Assembly: GCF_027111335.1 (NCBI RefSeq)
Contig: NZ_CP114288.1
Coordinates: 248,001-312,000, forward strand
DNA: 64,000 bases
Reading direction: 5' to 3'
Source of the DNA: Flavobacterium aquiphilum
Lineage (GTDB): Bacteria > Bacteroidota > Bacteroidia > Flavobacteriales > Flavobacteriaceae
Both the position numbers and the translations under genes were made by a program. Below, one piece after another: positions 37,276 to 46,613 of this stretch. The notes below the pieces were generated by a model. It was not told where the DNA came from. It saw only the letters and a list, made by a program, of their open reading frames with translations, and made no database searches. Within the stretch, counting starts at the first letter, position 1. Every line of letters starts with the position of its first letter.

Positions 37276-38418
37276 CTAAAAAATCGCCTCTTTAATTCTT
37301 CTTCGAATAGACGCTTTATAATCTTTTGGATATGTCCTTTCTCCCATAAAAACATCTGTCATTGCATTGGATAAATGATTTCCGAATTTTTTAGCAAACA
37401 GATTTCGCAATCTTCTGCTTTGGTAGAAATATTTAGACAAAACAACCCCTGTCCTAATTTCTGGCAAAAGCCCTTGTTCCAGTTTTTCATGATATAATTC
37501 AGCCGCACGAATAGAATCCAGTTTACTTTCCACAATAGATTTTGCAACCAAGACACCGCTCACTATCGCATTTGAAATCCCTTCAGCAACAACAGGATCG
37601 GCAAATCCAGCCGAATCTCCAATCAAAAACACATTATTTCGAACAAAAGTATCGGTTCTAGGAGAAATTGGAATTACAAATCCGTGAGCTTCTTCATTAA
37701 GAACTTCTGAGATTCCTAAGACTTTTAAATATTCTTTATAATGTTTCTTTAAATCGATTTTTTGTTTGGTTTTGATAATTATACCAAGGCCTATTGACAA
37801 GTGGTTTTTCTTTGGGAAACACCAGCCATAACCATTAGGCACAATATCAATATCGAAACGAACGTTTTTAGACAATCGTTCAAAGTCCGTTTGAGGAACC
37901 TCAACTTCATATTCCAAAGCCGGAATAATAGTCCGTGATTCTTCCCATCCTGCAATTTTAGCAACCGGGCTTAAAGCTCCATCCCCTGCAATGATAAATT
38001 TGGCTTGTACATCCCCTTCCGAAGTATGAATTGTTTGAATATCTCCGAAAGTAATATCCAAAACTTTGTGATTTTGTAAAAGAGCAACGCCATTTTCTTT
38101 TGCTTTTTCTACAATCAAATTGTCAAAAGCATCACGCATCACCATACTGATTATCGGTTCCTCCCTACTTGTTGTAATTTTGGTGTTAATCTTAGAAAAA
38201 TAAGTATCTATCTCGAAAAATTCTTTTTCTACAACGGATGAAATATCAAAAGGCATACTTTTTCTCCCTCTGTAAACTAATCCTCCCCCACACGTTTTAT
38301 ATCTTGGCAAAATCTCTTTTTCGATAATTACAACTGAAATTCCGCTTTTAGACAATTCAAAAGCCGCCGAAGCTCCCGCCGGACCACTACCAATTATAGC
38401 TACATCAAATGATTTCAT
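37276..38418 (-). CDS. FAD-dependent oxidoreductase of the geranylgeranyl reductase family
   Basis: 380 residues with start at 38418, giving MKSFDVAIIGSGPAGASAA, an N-terminal FAD-binding Rossmann motif. The longer open frame to 38568 would add 50 Lys-rich residues before the dinucleotide fold and is unlikely. Other motifs: CGGGLVYRGRK, AKFIIAGDGALSPVAK, the PNGYGWCFPKKNHLSIGLG block characteristic of the family, and the second FAD motif NNVFLIGDSAGFADPVVAEGI split across the chain. Members reduce isoprenoid or other double bonds; the substrate here is not known. It is transcribed alone, convergent with radA. Confidence 0.88.
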   Translation of the reverse strand: MKSFDVAIIGSGPAGASAAFELSKSGISVVIIEKEILPRYKTCGGGLVYRGRKSMPFDISSVVEKEFFEIDTYFSKINTKITTSREEPIISMVMRDAFDNLIVEKAKENGVALLQNHKVLDITFGDIQTIHTSEGDVQAKFIIAGDGALSPVAKIAGWEESRTIIPALEYEVEVPQTDFERLSKNVRFDIDIVPNGYGWCFPKKNHLSIGLGIIIKTKQKIDLKKHYKEYLKVLGISEVLNEEAHGFVIPISPRTDTFVRNNVFLIGDSAGFADPVVAEGISNAIVSGVLVAKSIVESKLDSIRAAELYHEKLEQGLLPEIRTGVVLSKYFYQSRRLRNLFAKKFGNHLSNAMTDVFMGERTYPKDYKASIRRRIKEAIF

Positions 38419-38590
38419 TCGTTTTTTTTTCAAAACTAAATCAATCGTTCTAAAAAGCAAAATTTTGATTTTAAATTCCTGATTTTTCTTTACCAACCCC
38501 CAATCATATATTAGCATTAATTTAAGTTTCGAACTAGCTTCGATTGTTGTTTTTTTAAGCAGAAACATTTGGCATTATTTGAAAGCATAC

Positions 38591-38674
38591 TCCAGCCATC
38601 CACTATATCTATTGCGCCTCTCGTCTTTTGGGACGAGACGGCACAATAGGATGCCGTTTCTGTCTGGGCTAAGG
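38591..38674 (+). repeat. Dispersed intergenic element, copy 2
   Basis: Starts CCAGCCATCCACTATAT, has a central hairpin at 38611-38646 (ATTG-GCC-CTCGTC arms) and ends CTGTCTGGGCTAAGG. Its centre is the same as that of the reverse-oriented copy at 56041-56135, and its arms align with the other copies. The rest of the 432-base gap (38419-38850) is AT-rich with no gene seen. Confidence 0.8.
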
Positions 38675-38850
38675 GTCAACATTTTGTTTTTCAGCTATTA
38701 ACCAAATCAAATTACGTTTTTTTAATAAAGATAGATTCTCAGATATTTTTTCGAACTCATTTATTATAAGAGTTTACTAAACTTTAGATAAAAAATATCC
38801 ATCGAACAAAAAAAGTTACTACTTTAGCCCGTTGTCAAACCCCACAATTC

Positions 38851-40812
38851 ATGAGAACCCGAAAACAAAAAATATTCTTAGCTACAAAAATAATTGTTGT
38901 CCTTTTACTCCTTACAATCATAGGCCTTTTTAGCTTCAGAGAAAATCTTTTGCACCAAATTATTGCAAAAACTTCCATTACGATGGAATCTGACTACAAC
39001 AGTAAATTTTCGGTAAAAAAAGCCTCTTTCGATGGTCTTGCGGGTGTTGATCTTACAGACATTACTTTAGTTCCAAAAAATGCAGACACGCTTTTCAAAA
39101 TCCAAAAAATGAAAACCAGTGTCAATCTTTGGCGTTTATTGCTTGGCGATGTGCAACTCGGAACCCTTGAAATAAAAAATGGTTATGTACAATTGACCAA
39201 AAAAGGAAATATCAAAAACTTCGCCGCTTTCCTCAAAAAAGACAAAAGCGAACCCGTTAGCACTAAAAAAAGAGATTACGCCGAATTTGCCTATCGTATT
39301 ATCTCCAAAGTCCTCAATTTGGTCCCAACCGATATGACAATGCAAAATCTTGTCTTCAAACTCGATGACAATGGCAAGAAAGCGACCGTAAATTTTAAAA
39401 ACCTGACGTTACACCAAACCAAATTGGAATCCTCAATCGAAGTCAAAACCAACACTTTTGCACAGCGATGGAGAATCAACGGAATGGCTGACCCAAGAAA
39501 TAAAAAAGGAGATCTTCATTTTTTCAACATAGACACCGGCGCAATCAAAGTGCCTTACTTTGACGAACGCTACAACCTGAAAGCCAGTTTTGACTCGATC
39601 CGTTTCAATATTCAAAACATTGATATGAGTCACGGTGAACTGCATTTTGACGGATTTAGTTCGATTACCAATTTGAAATTAAACCATAAAAGAATTGCCA
39701 ACAAAGACGTTAATATCAAAAATGCCCGATTTGATTTCCGTTTCTTGCTAGGCAGCGATTTTATTTCTATCGACAGCAGTTCGACCGTCCAATTCAACAA
39801 AATAAAAATACATCCGTATCTTTCATACAACACCGAAGAAGACACCGTTTACAGACTAAGGCTTAAAACTCCAAAAATCAAAACTCAGGATTTCATCACT
39901 TCCTTACCTGATGGATTGTTTACCCACTTTCAAGGAATGGAAGCAACGGGTGATTTCGATTATAATTTGGATTTCATGTTCAACAAAAACAAACCGAACA
40001 CCATTGTTTTCAAAAGCAATGTCAACAAACGGGATGTAAAAATAACCAAATACGGAAATATTGACCTTAACAAATTAAACGGGGAATTCACTTATCGGGC
40101 GATCGATAAAGGAGTACTGCAGCGTCCGGTTTTTGTGGGCGCAAGCAATCCATATTACACTCCTTTGGATCAAATTTCTCCTTACCTACAGAAATGTGTT
40201 TTGACTTCCGAAGATCCTTCGTTCATGTCGCATCACGGTTTTATAAACGAAGCCTTCAAACAATCGATTCTTAAAAACATCCGTACCAAAAAATTCTCCC
40301 GAGGAGCAAGCACCATAAGCATGCAATTGGTTAAAAACGTTTTCCTTACCAGAGAAAAAACGTTGTCCAGAAAACTAGAAGAAATTCTGTTGGTTTATAT
40401 AATTGAAGGCAACCGAATCACGAGCAAACAACGTATGCTTGAAGTGTATTTCAATATTATCGAATGGGGACCAAACGTATATGGAATTGGCGAGGCTGCC
40501 GAATTTTATTTCCAGAAAAAACCAGCCGATTTGAATGTACGCGAATGTTTGTTCCTAGCTACTGTTATCCCAAAACCAAAGAAATTCATGTGGCAATTTG
40601 ACCAGGAAGGTTTACAGAAAGCTTATGCCACCAAGCAACAAGCATTCTTGAGAAATCTGATGTTCCGCCGTGGTTTATTAGTTCCTGAAGATACTGTTGG
40701 CTTGTCAGCTCCGGTAACGCTTACAGGTCGAGCACATTCGCTATTGAACATCAAACCAAAAGACACAACCGTAATTGATAGTGTAGAAATGAAAGAAGAA
40801 TTTGATTTCTAA
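38851..40812 (+). CDS. Peptidoglycan transglycosylase (GT51) with AsmA-like N-terminal part
   Basis: 653 residues. One N-terminal membrane anchor (residues of about 10-28). Residues of about 35-430 resemble AsmA-type periplasmic domains (VDLTDITLVP, KTSVNLWRLLLGDVQLGTLEI, VNFKNLTL). Residues of about 435-620 are a GT51 glycosyltransferase domain: catalytic Glu454 in TSEDPSFMSHHGF, FSRGASTISMQLVKN, KLEEILLVYIIEG, MLEVYFNIIEWG and YGIGEAAEFYF. It should polymerise lipid II into glycan strands outside the inner membrane. There is no transpeptidase domain, so it is monofunctional, and the large N-terminal part is unusual compared with MtgA of about 240 residues. Confidence 0.87.
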   Translation: MRTRKQKIFLATKIIVVLLLLTIIGLFSFRENLLHQIIAKTSITMESDYNSKFSVKKASFDGLAGVDLTDITLVPKNADTLFKIQKMKTSVNLWRLLLGDVQLGTLEIKNGYVQLTKKGNIKNFAAFLKKDKSEPVSTKKRDYAEFAYRIISKVLNLVPTDMTMQNLVFKLDDNGKKATVNFKNLTLHQTKLESSIEVKTNTFAQRWRINGMADPRNKKGDLHFFNIDTGAIKVPYFDERYNLKASFDSIRFNIQNIDMSHGELHFDGFSSITNLKLNHKRIANKDVNIKNARFDFRFLLGSDFISIDSSSTVQFNKIKIHPYLSYNTEEDTVYRLRLKTPKIKTQDFITSLPDGLFTHFQGMEATGDFDYNLDFMFNKNKPNTIVFKSNVNKRDVKITKYGNIDLNKLNGEFTYRAIDKGVLQRPVFVGASNPYYTPLDQISPYLQKCVLTSEDPSFMSHHGFINEAFKQSILKNIRTKKFSRGASTISMQLVKNVFLTREKTLSRKLEEILLVYIIEGNRITSKQRMLEVYFNIIEWGPNVYGIGEAAEFYFQKKPADLNVRECLFLATVIPKPKKFMWQFDQEGLQKAYATKQQAFLRNLMFRRGLLVPEDTVGLSAPVTLTGRAHSLLNIKPKDTTVIDSVEMKEEFDF

Positions 40813-40835
40813 AACTTTTTGATTCTTAGGTATTT

Positions 40836-40888
40836 AACCGCAAGGTTCGCAAAGAACGCAAAGCTTTACGAACCTTGTGGTTTTTTCT
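40836..40888 (+). terminator. Repeat hairpin serving as probable terminator of the transglycosylase gene
   Basis: AACCGCAAGGTTCG (40836-40849) pairs with CGAACCTTGTGGTT (40869-40882), followed by a TTTTTTC run. The same arm sequence recurs at 55122-55179, so it is also a dispersed repeat. Confidence 0.65.
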
Positions 40889-40947
40889 TTGCGCCTTTGC
40901 GGTTTTAACCCAGATTCCACATTAGAAATCTACTACGGAATCTGAAT

Positions 40948-41985
40948 TTAAGGAGCCGGATCTGGAATAATTGCCTGAATAGCGTTTATCTCCTTCAAAA
41001 TTTCATCTGAAAGTACAACATCAATAGTATCAATATTTTCTTTAAGTTGTTCCATCGTAGTAGCTCCAATAATGGAACTCGTTACAAAAAGCTGTTGCAA
41101 TACAAAAGCCTGAGCCAATTGAGTTAAAGTCAAATCATGTTTGTGGGCGACTTCTTGATACAATTTTGTTGCCTCGGTGGATTTGGCACTGCTGTATCTC
41201 GAATACTGCGGAAACAAACTCAATCTCGTATTAGGTTGTTTTTCTCCCGACAAATATTTTCCGGATAATACCCCAAAAGCCAAAGGTGAATACGCCAATA
41301 ATCCAACATTCTCCCTAAAACAAACCTCAGCAGATGCGTTTTCAAAAAGTCGGTTCAACAATGAATATGGATTTTGAATGGTTTTAATTCTTGGCAAATT
41401 ATGGTATTTACTTTCTTCCAGAAAACGCATGATTCCCCACGGATTTTCATTGGAAACGCCAATATGTTTGATCTTTCCGGCTTTTACAAAACCATCCAAT
41501 ACTTCTAAAACTTCATAAAAATTATCTTCCCATGCATCTTCCTGAAATTTATACCCACGTTGTCCAAAACAATTCGTTTTACGCTCCGGCCAATGCAATT
41601 GATAAAGATCCAAATAATCAGTTTGAAGACGTTGCAAACTTTTGTCCAAAGCGTACTCAATACTAGCAGGAGAAAAATCCAATTTATCTCGCATATAACC
41701 AAAATTTGCATTTGGACCGGCAATTTTGGACGCAAGAACCACTTCTTCTCTTTTTCCGGTTTTCTTGAACCAAGTACCAATAATTCTTTCGGTACTTCCA
41801 TACGTTTCTTTTTTGGACGGAATCGAATACATCTCGGCGGTATCAAAAAAGTTCACTCCTCTTTCAAGCGCATAATCCATCTGTGCATGCCCTTCGGATT
41901 CAGTGTTTTGTTGTCCAAAAGTCATTGTACCAAGACATATTTTACTGACTTTAATATCGGTATTCGGTAAAGTGGTGTATTTCAT
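40948..41985 (-). CDS. Aldo/keto reductase
   Basis: 345 residues, NADP-dependent TIM-barrel oxidoreductase similar in length and motifs to the Tas/YhdN branch. Catalytic tetrad residues are visible: Asp and Tyr in NFFDTAEMYS, Lys in VVLASKIAG, and His in YLDLYQLHWPE. The nucleotide-binding end is TSSIIGATTMEQLKEN. Substrate unknown. Monocistronic on the minus strand. Confidence 0.92.
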   Translation of the reverse strand: MKYTTLPNTDIKVSKICLGTMTFGQQNTESEGHAQMDYALERGVNFFDTAEMYSIPSKKETYGSTERIIGTWFKKTGKREEVVLASKIAGPNANFGYMRDKLDFSPASIEYALDKSLQRLQTDYLDLYQLHWPERKTNCFGQRGYKFQEDAWEDNFYEVLEVLDGFVKAGKIKHIGVSNENPWGIMRFLEESKYHNLPRIKTIQNPYSLLNRLFENASAEVCFRENVGLLAYSPLAFGVLSGKYLSGEKQPNTRLSLFPQYSRYSSAKSTEATKLYQEVAHKHDLTLTQLAQAFVLQQLFVTSSIIGATTMEQLKENIDTIDVVLSDEILKEINAIQAIIPDPAP

Positions 41986-42089
41986 TTTTTTTAATTTTTA
42001 TGAGACTAAGCTTCTAATAGCCTAAGTTTTTTTTGAAACAAATATAAAAATTAGTTCTCCCTTTTTTATTTGGCTTTACCTAAATATTA

Positions 42090-42124
42090 ACAAAAAAAGG
42101 TTCACGCAAAACGTAAACCTTTTT
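42090..42124 (-). terminator. Terminator after the OmpA-family lipoprotein gene
   Basis: AAAAAGGTT-ACG pairs with CGT-AACCTTTTT around CAAAA, with an A/T-rich run on both sides. It lies 35 bases past the stop at 42159. Confidence 0.85.
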
Positions 42125-42158
42125 ATACTTAACAACTTAGTCTCTTATAAACTTCCTC

Positions 42159-43097
42159 CTAAAACTGATTTAGCATTTTTGAAATTTCATCTAACCTTGG
42201 AGTCAAAATAATTTCGATTCTTCTATTTTTAGATTTCCCTTCAGATGTAGAATTGCTGGCTACCGGAGCATATTCGCTTCTACCCGCAGCAGTAAGATTT
42301 TGTTTGTTTACTTTACTGTTTTCTCCCAAAATAGTTACAATCGCAGTCGCTCTTTTGGTCGAAAGATCCCAATTATCTGCAATTGGCCCTGAACCAGCAT
42401 ATGGATCATTATCGGTATGACCTTCTATCAGCACAGAAATATCAGGATTATCTCCCAACACTTTCCCAACCTCAACAACTGCTCTTTTCCCTTCGGTTCC
42501 TACAGCCCAACTACCGGAATTGAACAGCAATTTATTTTCCATAGAAACATATACTTTTCCGTTTTTTTGCTCAACTGTCAGACCTTTGCCTTCAAAACCA
42601 TTAAGCGCTTTTGAAAGCGTTTCTTTTAGTTTTTTCATACTAGCTTCTTTGGCAGCGATCAGCTCTTCCAATTCTTTCAAACGCTGAGCACTTGCATTTA
42701 ATTTTTCTTCTTCAGCTGCCAGTGCTTTTGCTTTTGCATCTAATTGTGCCAATAAATCACGGTTCTTTTTCATATTGGCCTCCAATGCTTCATTGCTGTT
42801 TTTTTCCAAAGCGGCATAGGAATCCTGCATCACTTTCATTTTGTTTTTAGCAGCATCATAATCGGCTTGTACTTTTGCCAGATTGGATTTTACATTGTCT
42901 AAATTGCTTTGCAAAGCAGCTTTCTCTGACTCCAATTGTTTTTTGGATGCCAATAAAGCGGCATTTTCGCCAGCCATAGTTTGGTTTTCTTTTTTCAGAT
43001 TGGCGTATTGCGCTTCAAGATCGTTGTAGATTTTCTTGGAAACACAAGAGGTGGACAGCCCCAGAATTAAAAGTCCGATAAAAACTTTTTTGATCAT
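42159..43097 (-). CDS. OmpA-family peptidoglycan-binding lipoprotein with coiled coil
   Basis: 312 residues. Lipoprotein signal with Cys18 in LGLSTSC. Residues of about 25-165 are a long Ala/Lys/Glu coiled coil (heptads of LxxxxxxL type). Residues of about 185-305 are an OmpA C-terminal domain: LFNSGSW, VLIEGHTDNDPY, NWDLSTKRATAIVTIL, AAGRSEYAPVASN and the closing KSKNRRIEIIL, with the Asp and Arg that grip meso-diaminopimelate. It probably tethers the outer membrane to the wall, the coiled coil acting as spacer. Confidence 0.93.
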   Translation of the reverse strand: MIKKVFIGLLILGLSTSCVSKKIYNDLEAQYANLKKENQTMAGENAALLASKKQLESEKAALQSNLDNVKSNLAKVQADYDAAKNKMKVMQDSYAALEKNSNEALEANMKKNRDLLAQLDAKAKALAAEEEKLNASAQRLKELEELIAAKEASMKKLKETLSKALNGFEGKGLTVEQKNGKVYVSMENKLLFNSGSWAVGTEGKRAVVEVGKVLGDNPDISVLIEGHTDNDPYAGSGPIADNWDLSTKRATAIVTILGENSKVNKQNLTAAGRSEYAPVASNSTSEGKSKNRRIEIILTPRLDEISKMLNQF

Positions 43098-43142
43098 TTG
43101 ATTTATTTTTTGAATTTGATTTTTGAAATTGATATTGGTTTT

Positions 43143-43904
43143 TTATTCGATTTCTACCAAAATCGGACAATGATCCGAATGCATGGCATCTGGTAATATA
43201 ACGGCTCTTTTTAATTTTTCTTTCAACGAATCACTTACCAGATTATAATCGATACGCCAACCCTTGTTATTTCCACGGGCTCCGGCACGATAACTCCACC
43301 AGGAATATTGGTGTGGTTCTTTGTTAAAATGACGAAAACTATCTACAAAACCGGACTTCATAAATTTATCAAGCCAAGCTCTTTCTTCGGGCAAAAATCC
43401 TGAAACGTTTTTATTCCGAATTGGGTCATGAATATCAATAGCCTCGTGACAAATGTTGTAATCTCCACAAATAATAAGATTAGGAACCTCTTTTTTGAGT
43501 TCGTCAATATATTTTTGAAAATCATCCATGTACATAAACTTGTGGCCCAAACGATCTTCGTTTGTCCCCGAGGGCAAATACAAACTCATTACGGAGCAGT
43601 CATCAAAATCGGCACGAAGATTACGTCCTTCAAAATCCATATGCTCGATTCCGGTTCCGTATACAACATTTTTAGGTTCTATTTTTGACAGAATAGCAAC
43701 TCCGCTGTAACCTTTCTTGGTCGCAGGATAGTAATATTGATAGGGATAGCCAGCGGCTGTAATATCAGAAACTGGAATTTGTTCTTCGATTGCTTTGATT
43801 TCCTGTAAACAGATCACATCTGGACTGGCATGTTGTAACCATTCTAAAAATCCTTTGGTTATGGCAGCACGAATTCCGTTTACATTGTAAGAGATTATTT
43901 TCAT
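43143..43904 (-). CDS. xth: Exodeoxyribonuclease III
   Basis: 253 residues, endonuclease/exonuclease/phosphatase fold. It acts in base-excision repair as AP endonuclease and 3'-5' exonuclease. Catalytic motifs: MKIISYNVNGIRAA (Asn7), CLQEIKA (metal-binding Glu), LIICGDYNICHEAIDI (Asp/Asn), WRIDYNLVS and the terminal MHSDHCPI (Asp-His). Separate gene, 46 bases upstream of the OmpA gene on the same strand. Confidence 0.95.
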   Translation of the reverse strand: MKIISYNVNGIRAAITKGFLEWLQHASPDVICLQEIKAIEEQIPVSDITAAGYPYQYYYPATKKGYSGVAILSKIEPKNVVYGTGIEHMDFEGRNLRADFDDCSVMSLYLPSGTNEDRLGHKFMYMDDFQKYIDELKKEVPNLIICGDYNICHEAIDIHDPIRNKNVSGFLPEERAWLDKFMKSGFVDSFRHFNKEPHQYSWWSYRAGARGNNKGWRIDYNLVSDSLKEKLKRAVILPDAMHSDHCPILVEIE

Positions 43905-44190
43905 ATATTAAATTTATTGTTTTTATCGATCATTATGTAATTGCTTTGCCAATTCGTCCCGATAATTATCGGAACTCGGGTCGCAAATCATCAATTAGTA
44001 TTTGTAACCAATTTTCAGTCATGCTCATTTCATTAGCCCTTGATTAAACCAAAATCATTTTTGATAGAAACAGGTTCTCAAAACCAATTTTTTATCAAAA
44101 TTTTGGAAGATTATTATTTTTGTGGAATCCAAAAATAGTAAAAAGTAAAAAGATTGATTCAAAAAAAAAACATAAAAATGGAGTATTTTG
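43905..44190. other. Divergent gap between xth and the OlsF-like gene
   Basis: No gene is supported. It has a small palindrome at 43957-43975 (CCCGATA / ATCGG arms) followed by ACTCGGG, probably a short dispersed repeat. The rest is AT-rich. Confidence 0.4.
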
Positions 44191-44198
44191 CTATCTTT
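44191..44198 (+). promoter_or_regulatory. Putative -7 element of the OlsF-like gene
   Basis: TATCTTTG fits TAnnTTTG, 27 bases before the ATG at 44226. No clear TTG at -33. Confidence 0.5.
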
Positions 44199-44225
44199 GT
44201 CTCTTGCTCAAAAAAGAAAAAATAA

Positions 44226-46028
44226 ATGGGTTTAGTTACCGCAAAAGAAGTTGCAAAGGCAATAAAGACGGACAAGTATGGTGTTTTCGGTACTTTTTCC
44301 GGTTGGTTGTTGATGAAAGCTTTAAAAATTTCGACATTAAACAAAATCTATGACAGGAACAAGCATTTAAAGGAGTTACCATTCCTTAATGCTATTCTGG
44401 ACGAGTTTCAAATTAAATTTGAAATTCCTGAAGAAGATTTTAAACGTTTGCCAAAAGACGGTGCTTATGTTACCATTTCAAATCATCCGCTTGGCGGAAT
44501 TGATGGCATTTTGTTGTTGAAACTAATGCTCGAAAAAGAACCCAATTTTAAAATTATAGCTAACTTTTTACTGCATCGCATCGACCCAATGAAGCCGTAT
44601 ATCATGCCGGTGAATCCTTTTGAAAACCATAAGGACGCCAAGTCCAGCGTGGTGGGAATTAAGGAAACACTACGTCATCTTAAAGACGGTAAACCATTGG
44701 GAATGTTCCCCGCAGGAGAAGTTTCTACCTACAAAGACGGAAAATTGGTTGTTGATAAAGAATGGGAAGAAGGAGCAATTAAAGTAATTCGAAAAGCGCA
44801 AGTTCCTGTAGTCCCTATTTATTTCCATGCCAAAAACAGTCGTTTGTTTTATCTTTTATCCAAAATAGATGACACACTGAGAACGGCCAAATTACCCTCG
44901 GAATTATTGACCCAAAAAGACCGCATTATAAAAGTGCGAATTGGAAAACCAATTTCGGTAGCCGAACAAAACGAATACGAATCGATTGAGGAATACACGG
45001 AATTCTTAAGAAAGAAAACCTATATGTTGGCCAATCCTTTTGAAAAAGACAACAATTTCCTGAATACGGCCAATTTAAAAATCCAAAAAAATCCAAAAGA
45101 AATTGCTTCTGCCGCAAGTCAAGAAAAAATTGTGAAGGAAATTGATGCTTTACGCAAAAAGGATCATCGATTACTGCAAAGCAAAAATTATGAGGTCTTT
45201 TTTACCCGTGCAAAAGAAATCCCAAATGTTCTTCATGAAATAGGACGTTTGAGAGAAATTACTTTTAGAGAAATAGGGGAAGGAACCAACGAATCTATAG
45301 ATATTGATTCCTACGACAAATATTACCATCATATGTTTTTGTGGGACAATGATGAGCAAAAAATTGCAGGCGCCTACAGAATGGGATTGGGTTCCGAAAT
45401 CTATCCAAAATATGGAATAGAAGGATTTTATTTGACCGATTTATTCCGTTTTGAACCTGAATTATATGAAATGTTGCACCATTCCATCGAAATGGGACGT
45501 GCTTTTATCGTAAAAGAATACCAACAAAAACCAATGCCTCTTTTCTTGCTTTGGAAAGGAATTATTCATACTACCCTACACCATCCAGAGCATAAATTCC
45601 TGATTGGCGGGGTAAGTATCAGCAATCAATTTTCGGATTTCTCCAAATCATTAATGATTGAGTTTATGAAATCTAATTTTTACGATCCTTATATTGCCCA
45701 ATACATTCATCCTAAAAAAGCATTTAGGATAAAACTGAAAGATGCCGACAAAGATTTCATTTTTGACGAAGCTGAAGCTGATTTGAACAAATTTGACAAA
45801 TTGATCGACGAATTGGAACCGGGCTCTCTACGATTACCTGTTTTGATAAAAAAATACATCAAACAAAATGCCCGTGTCGTTGCTTTTAATGTGGATCCTT
45901 TGTTCAACAACGCCATTGACGGATTGATGTACATCAGAATTTCTGACCTTCCCGACAGTACGGTAAGACCCGTTATGGAAGAATTCCAGGCCGAATTGGA
46001 ACGCAAACTCAACGAAAAAGAAGATTAG
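44226..46028 (+). CDS. Bifunctional acyltransferase, OlsF-like (aminolipid synthesis)
   Basis: 600 residues with two acyltransferase parts. Residues of about 75-260 are PlsC-like: ISNHPLGGIDG (His87, Asp93), FPAGEVSTY and VPVVPIYFHAKN. Residues of about 325-530 are an OlsB/GNAT-like N-acyltransferase (IGRLREITFREIGEGT, GAYRMGLGSEI, YLTDLFRF, SIEMGRAFIVKEYQ). This order matches OlsF, described in Serratia with homologues in Flavobacterium, where the C-terminal half N-acylates ornithine and the N-terminal half adds the second acyl chain. In Bacteroidota the product may instead be a glycine or other amino-acid lipid. The first motif has five residues between His and Asp instead of the usual four. 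Confidence 0.82.
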   Translation: MGLVTAKEVAKAIKTDKYGVFGTFSGWLLMKALKISTLNKIYDRNKHLKELPFLNAILDEFQIKFEIPEEDFKRLPKDGAYVTISNHPLGGIDGILLLKLMLEKEPNFKIIANFLLHRIDPMKPYIMPVNPFENHKDAKSSVVGIKETLRHLKDGKPLGMFPAGEVSTYKDGKLVVDKEWEEGAIKVIRKAQVPVVPIYFHAKNSRLFYLLSKIDDTLRTAKLPSELLTQKDRIIKVRIGKPISVAEQNEYESIEEYTEFLRKKTYMLANPFEKDNNFLNTANLKIQKNPKEIASAASQEKIVKEIDALRKKDHRLLQSKNYEVFFTRAKEIPNVLHEIGRLREITFREIGEGTNESIDIDSYDKYYHHMFLWDNDEQKIAGAYRMGLGSEIYPKYGIEGFYLTDLFRFEPELYEMLHHSIEMGRAFIVKEYQQKPMPLFLLWKGIIHTTLHHPEHKFLIGGVSISNQFSDFSKSLMIEFMKSNFYDPYIAQYIHPKKAFRIKLKDADKDFIFDEAEADLNKFDKLIDELEPGSLRLPVLIKKYIKQNARVVAFNVDPLFNNAIDGLMYIRISDLPDSTVRPVMEEFQAELERKLNEKED

Positions 46029-46044
46029 TTTTTCAATCTTAACA

Positions 46045-46085
46045 ACAAAAAAATCCCGTCTCCAAAATGAGACGGGATTTTTTGT
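46045..46085. terminator. Bidirectional terminator between convergent genes
   Basis: AAATCCCGTCTC pairs perfectly with GAGACGGGATTT around CAAAAT, with A run before and T run after. It serves the OlsF-like gene (+) and the DUF2752 gene (-). Confidence 0.92.
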
Positions 46086-46087
46086 GC

Positions 46088-46525
46088 TTATTTCCAAATG
46101 GATTCCTTTAAAATAGAATCGTAGGTATTATTTTCTATGAAACGGGTAATTCTAATTATTTGATAAAAAATCAAAAAACAAGCCAAAAAATAAGCCAGTT
46201 TTTTGTTGTATATGATTCCGTTAAAATACTCTTTTTTTGTAATCAATTCTGTAAAAAGAACGATTATCGTAATCACACAAAAAAGAATTACAAAAGGCCC
46301 CAAAATATGATAAGACAAACTTTTATAAAGATTTCCTTCATACAAATAGACCAACGACTTTGTTATTCCACAGCCTGGGCAAGGAAAACCTGTAAGCATT
46401 TTGAAAGGACATAAGGACTGATCTGTTTCAAGATGATCATTCTGATTGTACAACATCAAAAAAAACGGAACTATAAGGGTTATTACAGCCCCAATAATTC
46501 CGAGTATTTTAAGATCCCGCTTCAC
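46088..46525 (-). CDS. DUF2752 membrane protein
   Basis: 145 residues. Predicted membrane segments are at about 8-26, 75-97 and 107-125. The family signature is CPFKMLTGFPCPGCGITKS, with three Cys, followed by a YEGNLYKSLSYH region. Function is unknown; the Cys cluster might bind metal or be redox active. Last of three small membrane-protein genes on the minus strand (DUF805, TM2, DUF2752). Confidence 0.85.
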   Translation of the reverse strand: MKRDLKILGIIGAVITLIVPFFLMLYNQNDHLETDQSLCPFKMLTGFPCPGCGITKSLVYLYEGNLYKSLSYHILGPFVILFCVITIIVLFTELITKKEYFNGIIYNKKLAYFLACFLIFYQIIRITRFIENNTYDSILKESIWK

Positions 46526-46613
46526 TTTTTATCTTTTTTTTCGAAAGTTAGTCAAATGATACGATTCTAAATATAATCTATCCTAAAAAAATCAGGATTT
46601 TAATTTTCTCATT

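Noticed and set aside
38419..38568. N-terminal extension of the FAD reductase
   Set aside because: The dinucleotide-binding strand starts directly after the ATG at 38418. The extension is Lys-rich and non-homologous in appearance.
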